Origin: Nannocystis bainbridge
GTDB lineage: Bacteria > Myxococcota_A > Polyangia > Nannocystales > Nannocystaceae
Reading direction: 5' to 3'
DNA: 64,000 nucleotides
Assembly: GCF_028368995.1 (NCBI RefSeq)
Contig: NZ_JAQNDL010000005.1
Coordinates: 258,501 to 322,500, forward strand
Part shown: positions 1 to 12,313 of the stretch, in pieces
Position numbering within the stretch: position 1 is the first letter of the stretch
Layout of the letters: each line of letters opens with the position of its first letter
Position numbers and translations under genes: made by a program
The notes under the pieces: model-generated
What the model was told of the DNA's origin: nothing
Seen by the model: the letters and a program-made list of their open reading frames with translations, nothing else
Database searches by the model: none

Positions 1-1
1 G

Positions 2-562
2 GCCGTGAACCTCGCCATGCCGATCCCCGACGACGGCTACGACGGCTCGCTCGCCAGCATGGCCTGCGCGATGTTCGAAGCGCCCGACGACGGCATCAAC
101 TTCATCGCCGGGGTGGAGGTCAGCATCGCCGCCGATCACACCTACGTCGGCGACCTCATCATCAAGCTCCAGGGCCCCGACGGCACCGTCACCACCATCC
201 TCAGCCGCCCCGGCCTCGCCGAGCCGCTCGACGGTCAGGGCGCCTGCTGCGGCGACAACTCCAACATCGTCCAGTCGTCGCCGCTGCTGTTCAAGAACGG
301 CGGGCTCACCGACGCCGAGCTGCTCGGCGCCGGCGTGCCCGACACCAACGACGTCGTGTGCGTCGACGAGCCCCAGCCCATCACCTGCGAGTTCCACCCC
401 AACCCCGGCGCCGGCCCCGGCATGGACCTCGACGATTTCCTCGGCCTGGCCGCGAAGGGCTCGTGGCGCGTGTGTGTGGGCGACGCCGGCGGCGGGGACA
501 CGGGCACCCTGCACGGCGTCACCCTCGTGATCGAGAAGGTCAAGTTCGACCCGACGCCCTGA
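2..562 (+). CDS. C-terminal part of a secreted protein with a proprotein-convertase P domain (partial)
   Basis: The frame is open to the left edge, so this is the 3' end of a longer gene; the GTG at position 5 is not convincing as a start. The visible residues fit a P/Homo B domain, the beta-sandwich found C-terminal to subtilisin-like proteases and in other secreted proteins: an N-terminal IPDDG segment, the core strand YVGDLIIKLQGPDGT, and near the end GSWRVCVGD followed by GTLHGVTLVIEK. No catalytic triad lies within the window, so the catalytic or binding part, if any, is upstream. The insertion around residues 75-140 is rich in Cys, Asp and Pro. The protein is probably exported, where P domains stabilise proteases or act as surface modules. 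The family call is fairly sure; the full protein's function is unknown. Confidence 0.7.
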   Translation, partial: AVNLAMPIPDDGYDGSLASMACAMFEAPDDGINFIAGVEVSIAADHTYVGDLIIKLQGPDGTVTTILSRPGLAEPLDGQGACCGDNSNIVQSSPLLFKNGGLTDAELLGAGVPDTNDVVCVDEPQPITCEFHPNPGAGPGMDLDDFLGLAAKGSWRVCVGDAGGGDTGTLHGVTLVIEKVKFDPTP

Positions 563-683
563 GCCGCGCCACCATGCACGGCGCTGGCGAAGCCGCGCGC
601 GACCGCTCGCCGCGAACGCCCGCGCTCGCAAAGGCACCGCCCGCGGGCTTGACGACCGCCGCGCAGCCCGCTGTCCTGGGCGA

Positions 684-2162
684 ATGATCCCGCTGCGCAC
701 GCGCCTCGACCTCGCCCCGCTGTTCGTCGCGCTCGGATGGCTGGCGGCCTGCGGCCCGACCAAGGGCGAGACCGAAGCGACCGGCGAGACCACCCAGACC
801 ACCCAGACCGGCACGACCACCGGCGGCACCACGACGCCGACCACCGGCGAGCCCGTCGCGTGCACCGGCGCGCTGACGCCGTTGATGCAGGCCCACGTCG
901 AGCCGCCGGCGCCGTCGGGCTACGTGCGCTGCGACGACGGCCTGGTCCACCGGGCCGAGAAGCTCGAGTGCCTGGTGCCCGCGGTCCCCTCGAATTGCCC
1001 GGCCGACGCCTCACCCGGCGAGTGCTTCAGCAATGACGACTGCACCGAGCTGCCCTTCGGGTCCTGTCGCGAGGCGGTCATCCTCGGCGGTCTGGCCGCC
1101 ACCGAGACCGGCGGCACCGGCCCGTCGTGCGCCTGCGAGTACGGCTGCCGCACCGACACCGACTGTCCCGAGGGACAGATCTGCCGCTGCGCCGGCGACG
1201 AGCTCGGCTCGTTCGCCCGCTGCATCGCCGCCGACTGCACCGTCGATGCCGACTGCCCCGGCCAGCTGTGCGCCGTCACCTCGCGCGCATGCTCCGACGG
1301 CCTGATCCGCGCCGCCTGCACCACGCCGCAGGACGAGTGCGCCGGCCCGGCCGACTGCGGCGGCAACCTGTGCGTGCTCAAGGACAGCCGGTGGGCCTGC
1401 AACAACGTCGACTGCGGCCGCCCCTTCATCGTCGACGCCGAGCGGGTGCAGGCGCCGGCGATCGGGCGTGACGACTGGCGCGGCCTGGTCGCCGCCCCCA
1501 CGGCCGCTCCGGCCCTGCGCGCCCGCCTGCGCGACCACTGGACCGCGATCGCCCTGGCCGAGCACGCGTCGATCGCCTCGTTCGCGGCGTTCGTGCTGCA
1601 GCTGCTGGCCGTGGGCGCCCCGCCGGCGCTGGTGAGCGACGCCCAGCGCGCGCTGGCCGACGAGATCGAGCACGCGCGGATCGCCTTCGCGCTGGCCAGC
1701 CTGTACGAAGGGACAGGTATCGGCCCGGGCCCGCTGGCGATCGGTCGGCCTCGCCTCGCGGGCGACGTCGACGCGGTGGTCGCCGCCGTGATCGCCGAGG
1801 CGTGCGTCGCCGAGACGCTCGCCGGGCTCGAGCTGCGCGAGGCCGCGGCCCACGCCGTGGACCCGGCCCTGGCCCGCACGCTGGCGCGGATCGCCGCCGA
1901 CGAGGCGCGCCACGCCGAGCTCGGCTGGCGCTTCGTCCAGTGGGCCCTCGCCGAGGCCGGCGCCGATCGTCAGCGCGCCGAAGCCTGCTTCGCCGCGGCC
2001 GTGGCCGACGCAGAGTCTGTTCTTCAGGACATGTCCCAAAGCCCAGGCTCTCCCGAGCTCCGCGGTCACGGCGTCGTCGACCCCCCGCTGCGCGCCGCGG
2101 TGTGGCGCCGCGGACTCGCCGACCTGGTGCGGCCGACGGCCGCGAGGCTGTGCGCGGCCTGA
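684..2162 (+). CDS. Lipoprotein with Cys-rich region and C-terminal ferritin-like domain
   Basis: 492 aa. The N-terminus has a signal peptide ending in the lipobox LAAC, then a Thr/Gly-rich tether (about residues 27-58), so the protein should be lipid-anchored and surface-exposed. Residues about 60-250 carry many Cys in short CxxD/C-type spacings, like the Cys-rich repeats of myxobacterial secreted proteins. The C-terminal half is helical and resembles ferritin-like domains: LAEHASIASF, then DEIEHARIAF, IAEACVAETLA and DEARHAELGW supply Glu and His at the helix positions that bind a di-iron centre in that superfamily. Iron binding or oxidase activity is inferred. The last 40 codons contain one unit of the window's 14-bp repeat (CATG at 2030, CAGG at 2044), encoding QDMSQSPG. 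ATG at 684 gives the signal peptide and is chosen for that reason. Confidence 0.72.
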   Translation: MIPLRTRLDLAPLFVALGWLAACGPTKGETEATGETTQTTQTGTTTGGTTTPTTGEPVACTGALTPLMQAHVEPPAPSGYVRCDDGLVHRAEKLECLVPAVPSNCPADASPGECFSNDDCTELPFGSCREAVILGGLAATETGGTGPSCACEYGCRTDTDCPEGQICRCAGDELGSFARCIAADCTVDADCPGQLCAVTSRACSDGLIRAACTTPQDECAGPADCGGNLCVLKDSRWACNNVDCGRPFIVDAERVQAPAIGRDDWRGLVAAPTAAPALRARLRDHWTAIALAEHASIASFAAFVLQLLAVGAPPALVSDAQRALADEIEHARIAFALASLYEGTGIGPGPLAIGRPRLAGDVDAVVAAVIAEACVAETLAGLELREAAAHAVDPALARTLARIAADEARHAELGWRFVQWALAEAGADRQRAEACFAAAVADAESVLQDMSQSPGSPELRGHGVVDPPLRAAVWRRGLADLVRPTAARLCAA

Positions 2163-2197
2163 CCGGCGCCGACCGAATTGGCCCGCCCGGAACAGCC

Positions 2198-2722
2198 ATG
2201 AAGAAGCGCATCGATCCGCGGCAGCTGCAGGCCCACGCGCAGCGCGGCAGCCCGCGGATGCCCGAGCCGGTCGCCGCCTATCGCCGCAGCTCGCGGCGGG
2301 GCGACGGCGGCGACGACCCGTTCCCGCACGGCCGTTACTGCCTCGGCTTCGAGCTCCCGCGCGCCAGCGATGCCTGCGAGATGCGGGTCCGCGACCTGTA
2401 CCGCGCGCTCGTCCCCTGGCTCGCCCACGAGCTCGTCGAGCGGCCGCAGCCGTGGATCGATCTTCTCGCGCTCGTCGACGAGCTGGTGCGCCGCGAGGAC
2501 GACTGGTACGCCTGGGCCGCCCCGTGGCCGCTGGCCGACCTGCGTCGCGTCGTCGACGACGTCGCCGTCCTCATGACCGAGCAGCCGGGCCCGTGGGCGC
2601 GTCACCGGCTCGGCGACATCGACGAACCGCACCTCGCTCGCAAGTTCACCGACTTGCAGCGGGACCTCGCCGCGCACGCCTCCGACGTCTCCGAAGTCCT
2701 GGTCAACGTCCACTGGTGGTAA
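2198..2722 (+). CDS. Hypothetical cytoplasmic protein, 174 aa
   Basis: The frame is open further upstream, but ATG at 2198 lies 36 bases after the preceding stop and begins a plausible protein (MKKRIDPRQL). No signal peptide or membrane segment is visible. The N-terminal 45 residues are Arg-rich and probably disordered; the rest looks helical, with Trp-rich stretches (DDWYAWAAPWPLADLRR) and a C-terminus ending in NVHWW. I do not recognise a family. It is flanked by the ferritin-like lipoprotein gene and by a Ser/Thr kinase that begins 117 bases downstream, so it may be part of either unit. Confidence 0.6.
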   Translation: MKKRIDPRQLQAHAQRGSPRMPEPVAAYRRSSRRGDGGDDPFPHGRYCLGFELPRASDACEMRVRDLYRALVPWLAHELVERPQPWIDLLALVDELVRREDDWYAWAAPWPLADLRRVVDDVAVLMTEQPGPWARHRLGDIDEPHLARKFTDLQRDLAAHASDVSEVLVNVHWW

Positions 2723-2839
2723 GCAGCTCCGGTGCGCCCGGAGTGATCGGCTCGACGTGAGCCCGCGGATCGCTGCAGCGCGCGGCGCACCCGTTGGTCG
2801 GCGCCGCGAGAAGGTGCGACCATCGCCGCGAGGGAGGGC

Positions 2840-6262
<3,423 letters not shown>

Positions 6263-6427
6263 CGGGCGGGCCCTCCCGTACATCCAGCGCCCGTTCCAGG
6301 GCCATCTCACCGGAGCGGCAGCGCTCGCCGCCGATCCTTCCCCACTCATCGGCGACGTGATCGCCACGCTCATCGGCAGCTTCGATGCCGTCCCGATCCC
6401 CGACATCGACGACAATCACCGAGGCCC

Positions 6428-7132
6428 ATGTTCGCACCCCGCCCGCTCGTCGTCGCCGCCCTCGCCCTGGTCACCTGCGCCGATCGTCCGCTCGGCGCCA
6501 CCGAGACCGGCACCTCGGATGCCACCACCACCACCACCACCTCGGGCACCACGATCGAGCCGACCACCGCCGTCCCGCCGCTTCCGTCCACGACCACCAG
6601 CGACGACTCCGCCGGCACCACCCTCGATCCGAACATCAAGCTCGACCTGCTCGAGCCCAGGCCCGGCCTCATTGGCTGCAGCCTCGACGCTCCGGCCGGC
6701 ACAGCGCTCGAAGGCGCCACCGATCTGGGTCCTTTCATGGCCCAGCGCGCCTATTTCGGGTGGAGCCACTTCGACAACCACCGCTACGAGCCGCAGCTCT
6801 TGTTCGTCTCGCCCGGGGCCGACCCCGCGGTCGAAGTCCTGCATAGCCATGGCAACACCGGCGCCATCCTCTACGGCAACGTCAGCACCGACCCCTTCGA
6901 CGGGGGCGGCTGGGTCGGCGAGTGGTCGGGACAGCTCGACGTCTTCGACCAGGGCCAGCTGAGCGCGGCCATGGGACCGCAGACCGTCATCATCGACGCG
7001 CTCGCCGGCAACTGGGACGAGTTCGATCCCGCCGACCCGCCGCGGCTCGTGGGCAGCATCCAGGGTCCCATCAGCGGCCCCTTCGACGCCGTGTTCTGCG
7101 ACGAGCTCAACGTGCAGATCACCACCGATTAA
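6428..7132 (+). CDS. Thr-rich lipoprotein, 234 aa, unknown domain
   Basis: ATG at 6428 starts a signal peptide ending in LALVTC, followed by a Thr/Ser/Pro tether (about residues 20-65) of the type shared by several lipoproteins in this window. The folded part (about 75-234) contains SLDAPAGTALEGATDLGPF, YFGWSHFDNHRYEPQLLF and ILYGNVSTDPFDGGGWVGEWSGQ. I cannot assign it to a family, although close paralogues of such proteins are typical of Nannocystis-type genomes. It lies 165 bases after the WD40 kinase gene, so it may be an independent unit. Export and lipid anchoring are well supported; function is unknown. Confidence 0.75.
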   Translation: MFAPRPLVVAALALVTCADRPLGATETGTSDATTTTTTSGTTIEPTTAVPPLPSTTTSDDSAGTTLDPNIKLDLLEPRPGLIGCSLDAPAGTALEGATDLGPFMAQRAYFGWSHFDNHRYEPQLLFVSPGADPAVEVLHSHGNTGAILYGNVSTDPFDGGGWVGEWSGQLDVFDQGQLSAAMGPQTVIIDALAGNWDEFDPADPPRLVGSIQGPISGPFDAVFCDELNVQITTD

Positions 7133-7167
7133 TCGATCGGGATCGCAGCGCCGGTCCGCGTCCTGAC

Positions 7168-8325
7168 ATGACCTGTCCCTCGGGACATGCGCTCCCGCCC
7201 TTCGGACGATCGGCTCGCGCTCTGCTACCCTCCCCTCCCTTGGCGACCGCCGACGATCCCCCGGCCTCCGCCCGCGCCTGGCTCGCGTGCCTCGGCCTCC
7301 TCGCCCTTGCGATCGCCGCCTCGTTCTATTTTTACGGCCTCGGCACCGGCGGCGGCTTTTATCACCGCATCGCCCTCGCCCCGCTCGCGCCCGCCGAGCA
7401 CGCCCCTTACTACCGCGAGTCGCTGCTGCACGTCGGCCTCGCCCATCTGCTCGGCCTCACCGGCAGCGTCGAATGGTTTCGCCTGTTCGTCCTCTGCGGC
7501 TTCTGGCTCGGCCTCGCCCGCCTCCTCGCCGTCGCCGCGCGCCGCCTCGCTCTCGCCGACCTCGTCCTCGTCCTCGCCGTCGCCGTCGCTCATCCCACCG
7601 CGATGATCGCCCACGCCTGGACCTGCCATCCCGACGCCTTCACCTACCTCCTCGCCCTCCTCCTGCTGTTCGCGCGCAGCCCCGCCGCCGCCTTCGTGCT
7701 CGGCTTCCTCGGCGCCTGGAACCACCTGCCGATGTGGCTCCTCCTCTGCGCCGACGCCATCGTCCTGTGGTTCACCTTCGCCGAGCCGCGCGCGCGTCCG
7801 CGGGCCCTCGCGCTCGCGCTCGGTTGCATCCTCGGCGCCGTCACCATCAAGCTCGCTCTCCACCTCGCCGGCGTCACCCTCGCCGAGGACCGCTTCGCCG
7901 CCGCCGCTCGTCATCCGCTGCCGGTCCTCGTCGGCTACTGGACCGACGCCGGCTGGCCCATCGTCTACACCCTGCATTTCGCCCACCTCGTGTGGCTGCC
8001 CGCGCTGCTGCTCGCCCTGCGCCGCCTCGCCCCGTGGGCCGCTCTCGGCTTGCTCGTCACCCAGGCGCTCGCTCTCGGCGCCACCTTCTTCACCGAGGAC
8101 ACCACGCGGGTGTTCGCCTGCCTCGCCGGCCCGCCGCTGCTCTACGCCCTCGTGCGCGCGCTCGAGCTCCGCCCCCTGCCTCGCGCATCGTTCCTGCGCC
8201 CGCTCGTGCTCGCCGGCGTCCTCGTCACCCTCGTCGCGCCCAAGTTCTTCGCCTGGAAGGGTCGCCTCCACGACCTCGAGCCAGCCCGCGCCCACCTGCG
8301 CAGCTTGCTCGCGTCGAAGCCCTGA
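7168..8325 (+). CDS. Polytopic membrane protein, unknown function
   Basis: About 385 aa with roughly ten hydrophobic helices, beginning at WLACLGLLALAIAASFYFYG and continuing to the LRPLVLAGVLVTLVAPKFFAW region. The alternating Leu/Ala/Val-rich helices and short loops resemble integral membrane glycosyltransferase-like or DUF-type proteins, but no diagnostic motif is seen. The start is uncertain. ATG at 7168 lies within a 14-bp repeat (CCTG at 7172, CATG at 7186), which makes the first 20 residues (TCPSGHALPPFG) suspicious; a TTG about 72 bases downstream, just before ATADDPPAS, is an alternative. A short charged C-terminus (FAWKGRLHDLEPARAHLRS) probably lies in the cytoplasm. Confidence 0.7.
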   Translation: MTCPSGHALPPFGRSARALLPSPPLATADDPPASARAWLACLGLLALAIAASFYFYGLGTGGGFYHRIALAPLAPAEHAPYYRESLLHVGLAHLLGLTGSVEWFRLFVLCGFWLGLARLLAVAARRLALADLVLVLAVAVAHPTAMIAHAWTCHPDAFTYLLALLLLFARSPAAAFVLGFLGAWNHLPMWLLLCADAIVLWFTFAEPRARPRALALALGCILGAVTIKLALHLAGVTLAEDRFAAAARHPLPVLVGYWTDAGWPIVYTLHFAHLVWLPALLLALRRLAPWAALGLLVTQALALGATFFTEDTTRVFACLAGPPLLYALVRALELRPLPRASFLRPLVLAGVLVTLVAPKFFAWKGRLHDLEPARAHLRSLLASKP

Positions 8326-8811
8326 CATTCGTCGCCTGCGCCGAACCTCGGCTGCAATTCATGAGCGCCGTCGCCTCCACGACCTCTGCTCCGCCGCGCT
8401 CGTCGTGAACGCCAGCCGTAGCGACTCGTGCGCGCCGTGATCACGCCGCCGCGCTCGTCGTGATCGCCGGCGCCAGCCATAGCGACCCGTCCGCGCCCCG
8501 CGATCGCGCCGCCCTACTCGTCGGCTGCGGCTTCCCGGACCCAACCCCTTCTTCGCGACCGCGCGCCGACGACCTCTAACAATTTTTTTCACGCCCCCGG
8601 GAAGATGCCGCCTGCCCGGCGTTGACCCGGCGAACCAGGACGCCGCCCCGCCGACCGCCGTGTCGCCAGCCGGCCGACCCTTGCGCGCTCGCACAGCAGC
8701 GCCGCGTACGACCTCGACCCGCGCCTGTGCGCGGCGTTCGGCGGCCGCCGGGGAACGTGTCCCTTTCACCATGTCCCATACAACATGTCCAAAAGACCAC
8801 GAGCTATCGTC
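8326..8811. repeat. Intergenic region with an imperfect 55-63 bp tandem repeat
   Basis: This 486-base gap has no convincing gene. Three imperfect direct repeats begin at 8391, 8446 and 8509, each opening with CCGCCGCGCTCGTCGTG or a close variant and continuing with GCCAGCC(G/A)TAGCGAC; the third copy is shortened. The right end holds three units of the 14-bp CATG repeat (8756-8801), immediately before the trypsin gene. Confidence 0.55.
8756..8801. repeat. 14-bp CATG-phase repeat array, 3 units
   Basis: CGTG at 8756, CATG at 8770, CATG at 8784 and CACG at 8798 are exactly 14 bases apart, with TCCC-type decamers between them. The array ends 10 bases before the chosen start codon of the trypsin-like gene. 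ATG in the 8784 unit is in frame with that gene and would add nine residues. Confidence 0.8.
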
Positions 8812-10617
8812 ATGAACCAGCGCATCCTCATCCCCGCCGCCGTCCTCCTCGCCTTCCCCCTCGCCTGTGACGACCCCGACGACCTCCAGGCCGACGAGGC
8901 CCTCGAGATCGACAGCGGCGACGACGAGCCCGGCGTCGGCGCCACCGACGGCTTCGACCTCACCACCGCCCTCGAGCCGCAGACCATCGTCGGCGGCGGT
9001 CCGGCCAGCGAGGGCGAGTATCCCTTCATGGTCTCGGTCCAGACCTCCGGCGGCAGTCATTTCTGCGGCGGCAGCCTGGTCGCCCCGCAATGGGTCCTCA
9101 CCGCCGCCCACTGCGTCAACGGCACCAGCCCCGCCAGCATCCGCACCGTCATCGGCCGCACCGACCTCGCCTCCGCCTCCGGCGAGATCCGCAACGTCGT
9201 CCAGATCGTCGTCCACCCGCGCTACAACACCGAGGCCGGCGACCTCGACAACGACCTCGCGCTGCTGGTCCTGTCGTCGCCTTCGACGCGCACCCCGATC
9301 GAGCTGGCCGCCCCGCACTCCGGCAGCGACCGCGCCTCGTGGATGCCGAACGTCCTGGCCACCGTGATCGGCTGGGGCGCGCTGTGGGAGGGCGGGCCCG
9401 GCACCAATCACCTGCAGGAGGTCCAGGTACCCGTGCTGACCGACACCTACGCCGCCCAGCCCAGCGTCTACGGCGGCCGCTACAACCCCGCGGTCCACGT
9501 CGCCGCCGCGCCGACCCTCGGCGGCCAGGACTCCTGTCAGGGCGACAGCGGCGGCCCGCTCCTGGCCTGGACCGCCACCGGCCTGCAGCAGTTCGGCGTC
9601 GTCAGCTGGGGCGATGGTTGCGCCCGCCGCGACAAGCCCGGCATCTACACCAAGATCTCCAGCCAGCGCCTGCACCGGTGGTTGCGCTCCGTCATCCACG
9701 AGACGCCCGCCGTCGGCGACTTCAACGGCGACGGCCGCGACGACATCCTCACCTTCACCCACGGCGACTCGGTCGGCGGCCCGCTCGACGTCTACGTCGC
9801 CCTCTCCAACGGCAGCAGCTTCGGCGCCGGCCAGCTATGGCACGACTGGTGGGCCCACCGCGGCCACGTCGGCGCCGTCGGCGACTTCAACGGCGACGGC
9901 CGCGACGACATCTGGGCCTTCAGCGACAGCCAGGTGTGGGTCGGTCTGTCGCGCGGCTACGACTTCAACGGCACCGTCTACACCAGCAGCGCCGGCACCA
10001 CCGACCCTGACGACATCGGCCGCGTCGCCGACGTCAACGGCGACGGCCGCGACGACGCCGTCCTGTTCGCCGCCGACGGCACCGGCGACGTCCACGTCAT
10101 GCTGTCGACCGGCTCGGGCTTCGGCGCCAGGACCAAATGGCACGAGTACTTCGCCCCCGAGGGCGAGACGCCGATGCTCGCCGACTTCAACGGCGACGGC
10201 CGGGCCGACCTCGTCACCTTCACCCAGAGCATGAACGGCGCCCAGGCCGTCGTCGCCCTCTCCAACGGCTCGAGCTTCGGCGCCGCCGCGGTGTGGAACA
10301 GCTGGTTCGCCCCCGCCGGCGAGGTGCCCGCGGTCGGCTACTTCAACACCGACGCCCGCGCCGACATCGCCGTCTTCGACCGCAACTACGGCGCCTACGT
10401 CGGCCTCTCCAACGGCGCGAACAACTTCGCCTCGGCCCTGTGGACCTCGTCCTTCGGCGACTGGAACGACACCCTCACCACCGGCGACGTCAACGGCGAC
10501 GGCCGCGACGACCTCATCGCCTTCACGCAGGACCAGAACGCCGACGTGTGGGTCGCCCTCTCCAACGGCGCCGGCTTCGGCGCCTCGTACATCGCCCACA
10601 ACTACTTCGCGCCGTAA
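8812..10617 (+). CDS. Trypsin-like serine protease lipoprotein with six FG-GAP/VCBS repeats
   Basis: 601 aa from ATG 8812, which gives a clean signal peptide with lipobox PLAC. An in-frame ATG at 8785 lies inside a 14-bp repeat and is less likely. IVGGGPASEGEYPFM marks the usual activation site of an S1 protease. The catalytic triad is visible: His100 in LTAAHC, Asp148 in DNDLALL and Ser246 in GDSGGP, so the protease should be active after cleavage before Ile. From about residue 300 six repeats of the type GDFNGDGRDDI follow; one has decayed to GYFNTDARADI. These fit FG-GAP/VCBS repeats, which bind calcium and fold as a beta-propeller. The enzyme is probably an extracellular or surface protease with a binding propeller. 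It is followed by a strong hairpin at 10655. Confidence 0.93.
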   Translation: MNQRILIPAAVLLAFPLACDDPDDLQADEALEIDSGDDEPGVGATDGFDLTTALEPQTIVGGGPASEGEYPFMVSVQTSGGSHFCGGSLVAPQWVLTAAHCVNGTSPASIRTVIGRTDLASASGEIRNVVQIVVHPRYNTEAGDLDNDLALLVLSSPSTRTPIELAAPHSGSDRASWMPNVLATVIGWGALWEGGPGTNHLQEVQVPVLTDTYAAQPSVYGGRYNPAVHVAAAPTLGGQDSCQGDSGGPLLAWTATGLQQFGVVSWGDGCARRDKPGIYTKISSQRLHRWLRSVIHETPAVGDFNGDGRDDILTFTHGDSVGGPLDVYVALSNGSSFGAGQLWHDWWAHRGHVGAVGDFNGDGRDDIWAFSDSQVWVGLSRGYDFNGTVYTSSAGTTDPDDIGRVADVNGDGRDDAVLFAADGTGDVHVMLSTGSGFGARTKWHEYFAPEGETPMLADFNGDGRADLVTFTQSMNGAQAVVALSNGSSFGAAAVWNSWFAPAGEVPAVGYFNTDARADIAVFDRNYGAYVGLSNGANNFASALWTSSFGDWNDTLTTGDVNGDGRDDLIAFTQDQNADVWVALSNGAGFGASYIAHNYFAP

Positions 10618-10654
10618 ATCACGAAGGCCTCGCACCGCATGAGGCCAGCAACGA

Positions 10655-10680
10655 GGGCCCGCGTCGCGCGACGCGGGCCC
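10655..10680. terminator. Perfect 13-bp inverted repeat downstream of the protease gene
   Basis: The 26 bases read GGGCCCGCGTCGC followed by its exact reverse complement. It starts 38 bases after the stop codon of the trypsin-like gene. As RNA it would form a very stable G+C stem. There is no T tract, so intrinsic termination is only an inference. Confidence 0.5.
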
Positions 10681-11079
10681 GCGCGCGTGAGCGCCGTCGT
10701 GCCGCACTGCATCACCACGACGAGCCGCCCCGCATCACCGCGACGCGGGTAATTCGTGCTCACGCCACCTCACCCTGACGACCCCGTCGCACCGCCTCAA
10801 CGTGGCGATCCGCGTCGCCCCGACGCCAGCCCCGCGACCTCACGCGGCCCCGCGCAGCTTGCGAGGACCCGGCTCGCGGACAGCTGTCAACGACCTGTCC
10901 CATCGACCACAATCTCACCCACAGGCGCCCCATTTGCCGCCATCTCCGCCTCCCGCGAGCGCGGCCCTGCGCCCGTCGCAAGGGCGCGTGACGCCCTCGC
11001 GCGCGCACGGACGACTGCCCCCTGCGACCTGGACGCATGGCGGCGAGCCCGCGAGGCGGTCCTCGGCTACAAGCGAAGC
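10681..11079. other. Gene-free stretch
   Basis: I see no supported gene here. The open frames that cross it are low-complexity Arg/Pro/Ala shadows. One 14-bp repeat unit is present (CCTG at 10893). The promoter of the following lipoprotein gene should lie near the right end, but no clear boxes are visible. Confidence 0.4.
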
Positions 11080-12189
11080 ATGCCGCTTACGCATCGCCTG
11101 ACCCTCCTGTCCCCCCTGTGCTTGCTCCTGGCAGCGTGCACCGATCCAGGCACCACCACCACCGACGGCAGCGCCACCGCCGAGACCACCACCTCGACCT
11201 CGACCAGCGCGCCCACCACTGACGCCGCGCCGACGACCTCGACCGGCAGCGACACCACCGACACTGCCGGTACTGGCGACACCACCGGCGTCGACACAAC
11301 CGGCGTCGACACCACCGACGGCGACACCACCACTGCCGGTGGCGAATGCCCGCCGGTGACGCAGCTGCTCGGGCCCGCCGGCGGCGAGCTCACCCTGTGC
11401 GGCGCCACCTTGCGCGTGCCCGCCGACGCCGTCGCCGAGGAAGTCCTGTTCGGCATCGAGGTCATCGACCCGCCCGCCGACCCGCCGTTCGAGCAGGAGT
11501 TCGCCTCGCCGGTGTTTCGCTTCACCCCGGACGATGTCGTGTTCGCTCAGCCCGTCGAGCTGATCTTGCCGCGCCCCGTCACCGACAGCCGGATCTCCCT
11601 CGGCCGCCACGTCCCCGAGGACGACGCGTTCTGGATCGTCGAGGCCTGCGACGTCACCGACACCACGATCGGTCAGAGCTACTACCAGCTCGCCACCTAC
11701 GCCGCGCTGCGCGGCACCTACGACTATCCCGACAGCACCTCCGACCTCGGCGAGGGCACCATCGAGCTCGAGATCCTCGGCGTCCCCGCGAGCTTCCCGA
11801 TCGACGCCAGCAGCTTCGGCATCTATGCCGACGCCGCCGACGGCAGCCGCACCGTCACCCTCAAGTCGGTGCGCGAGGTCGACGGCGGCTTCGAGTCGCT
11901 GCGCATCGATTTCGCGGTCGACAGCACCGGCGACGTCGCCAACCTGGTCGCCGTCGAGTGGCTGTCCACCGTCGACGCCGGCGGCTACACGTACATCGCC
12001 GACCTCATCGGCTCGGACGGCGTCATCACCCTCAGCGACGCCACCGGCGATCACTACGCCGGGGAGCTCAGCGCCGTCGCCCACGGCGGCAACCCGCCGC
12101 ACGACGAGCCGCTGCAAGCGACCTTCGACGTGACCGTCGAGAAGTTCACCTTCCCGCCCGAGCTCAGCTGCATGGGCGGCGGCGGCTGA
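11080..12189 (+). CDS. Thr-rich lipoprotein with a ZU5-like domain
   Basis: 369 aa from ATG 11080, which begins a signal peptide ending in LLAAC; an upstream open frame exists but has no protein character. A Thr/Asp-rich tether (about residues 20-85) follows. Residues about 90-185 resemble a ZU5 domain, a beta-rich module seen in bacterial surface proteins and eukaryotic ankyrin/UNC5: GPAGGELTLCGATLRVPADAVAEE, then EFASPVFRFTPDDVVFAQPVELILPRP. The remaining C-terminal half contains further predicted beta strands and ends in CMGGGG. The protein is probably surface-exposed. No catalytic motif is seen. The ZU5 call rests on the GGxLxxxxxxLxVPxxA pattern. Confidence 0.75.
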   Translation: MPLTHRLTLLSPLCLLLAACTDPGTTTTDGSATAETTTSTSTSAPTTDAAPTTSTGSDTTDTAGTGDTTGVDTTGVDTTDGDTTTAGGECPPVTQLLGPAGGELTLCGATLRVPADAVAEEVLFGIEVIDPPADPPFEQEFASPVFRFTPDDVVFAQPVELILPRPVTDSRISLGRHVPEDDAFWIVEACDVTDTTIGQSYYQLATYAALRGTYDYPDSTSDLGEGTIELEILGVPASFPIDASSFGIYADAADGSRTVTLKSVREVDGGFESLRIDFAVDSTGDVANLVAVEWLSTVDAGGYTYIADLIGSDGVITLSDATGDHYAGELSAVAHGGNPPHDEPLQATFDVTVEKFTFPPELSCMGGGG

Positions 12190-12313
12190 CGCGACCCGCC
12201 ATCCTCCGGTGATGCGGCGCCCGAGGAAGGAGCCGCATGGACGGCCTGGACTCCCGCGCGCCGCTCTCGAGCGGCGCGCACAGCAACGCGCGCTTTGATA
12301 CGATGCAGCCGTG

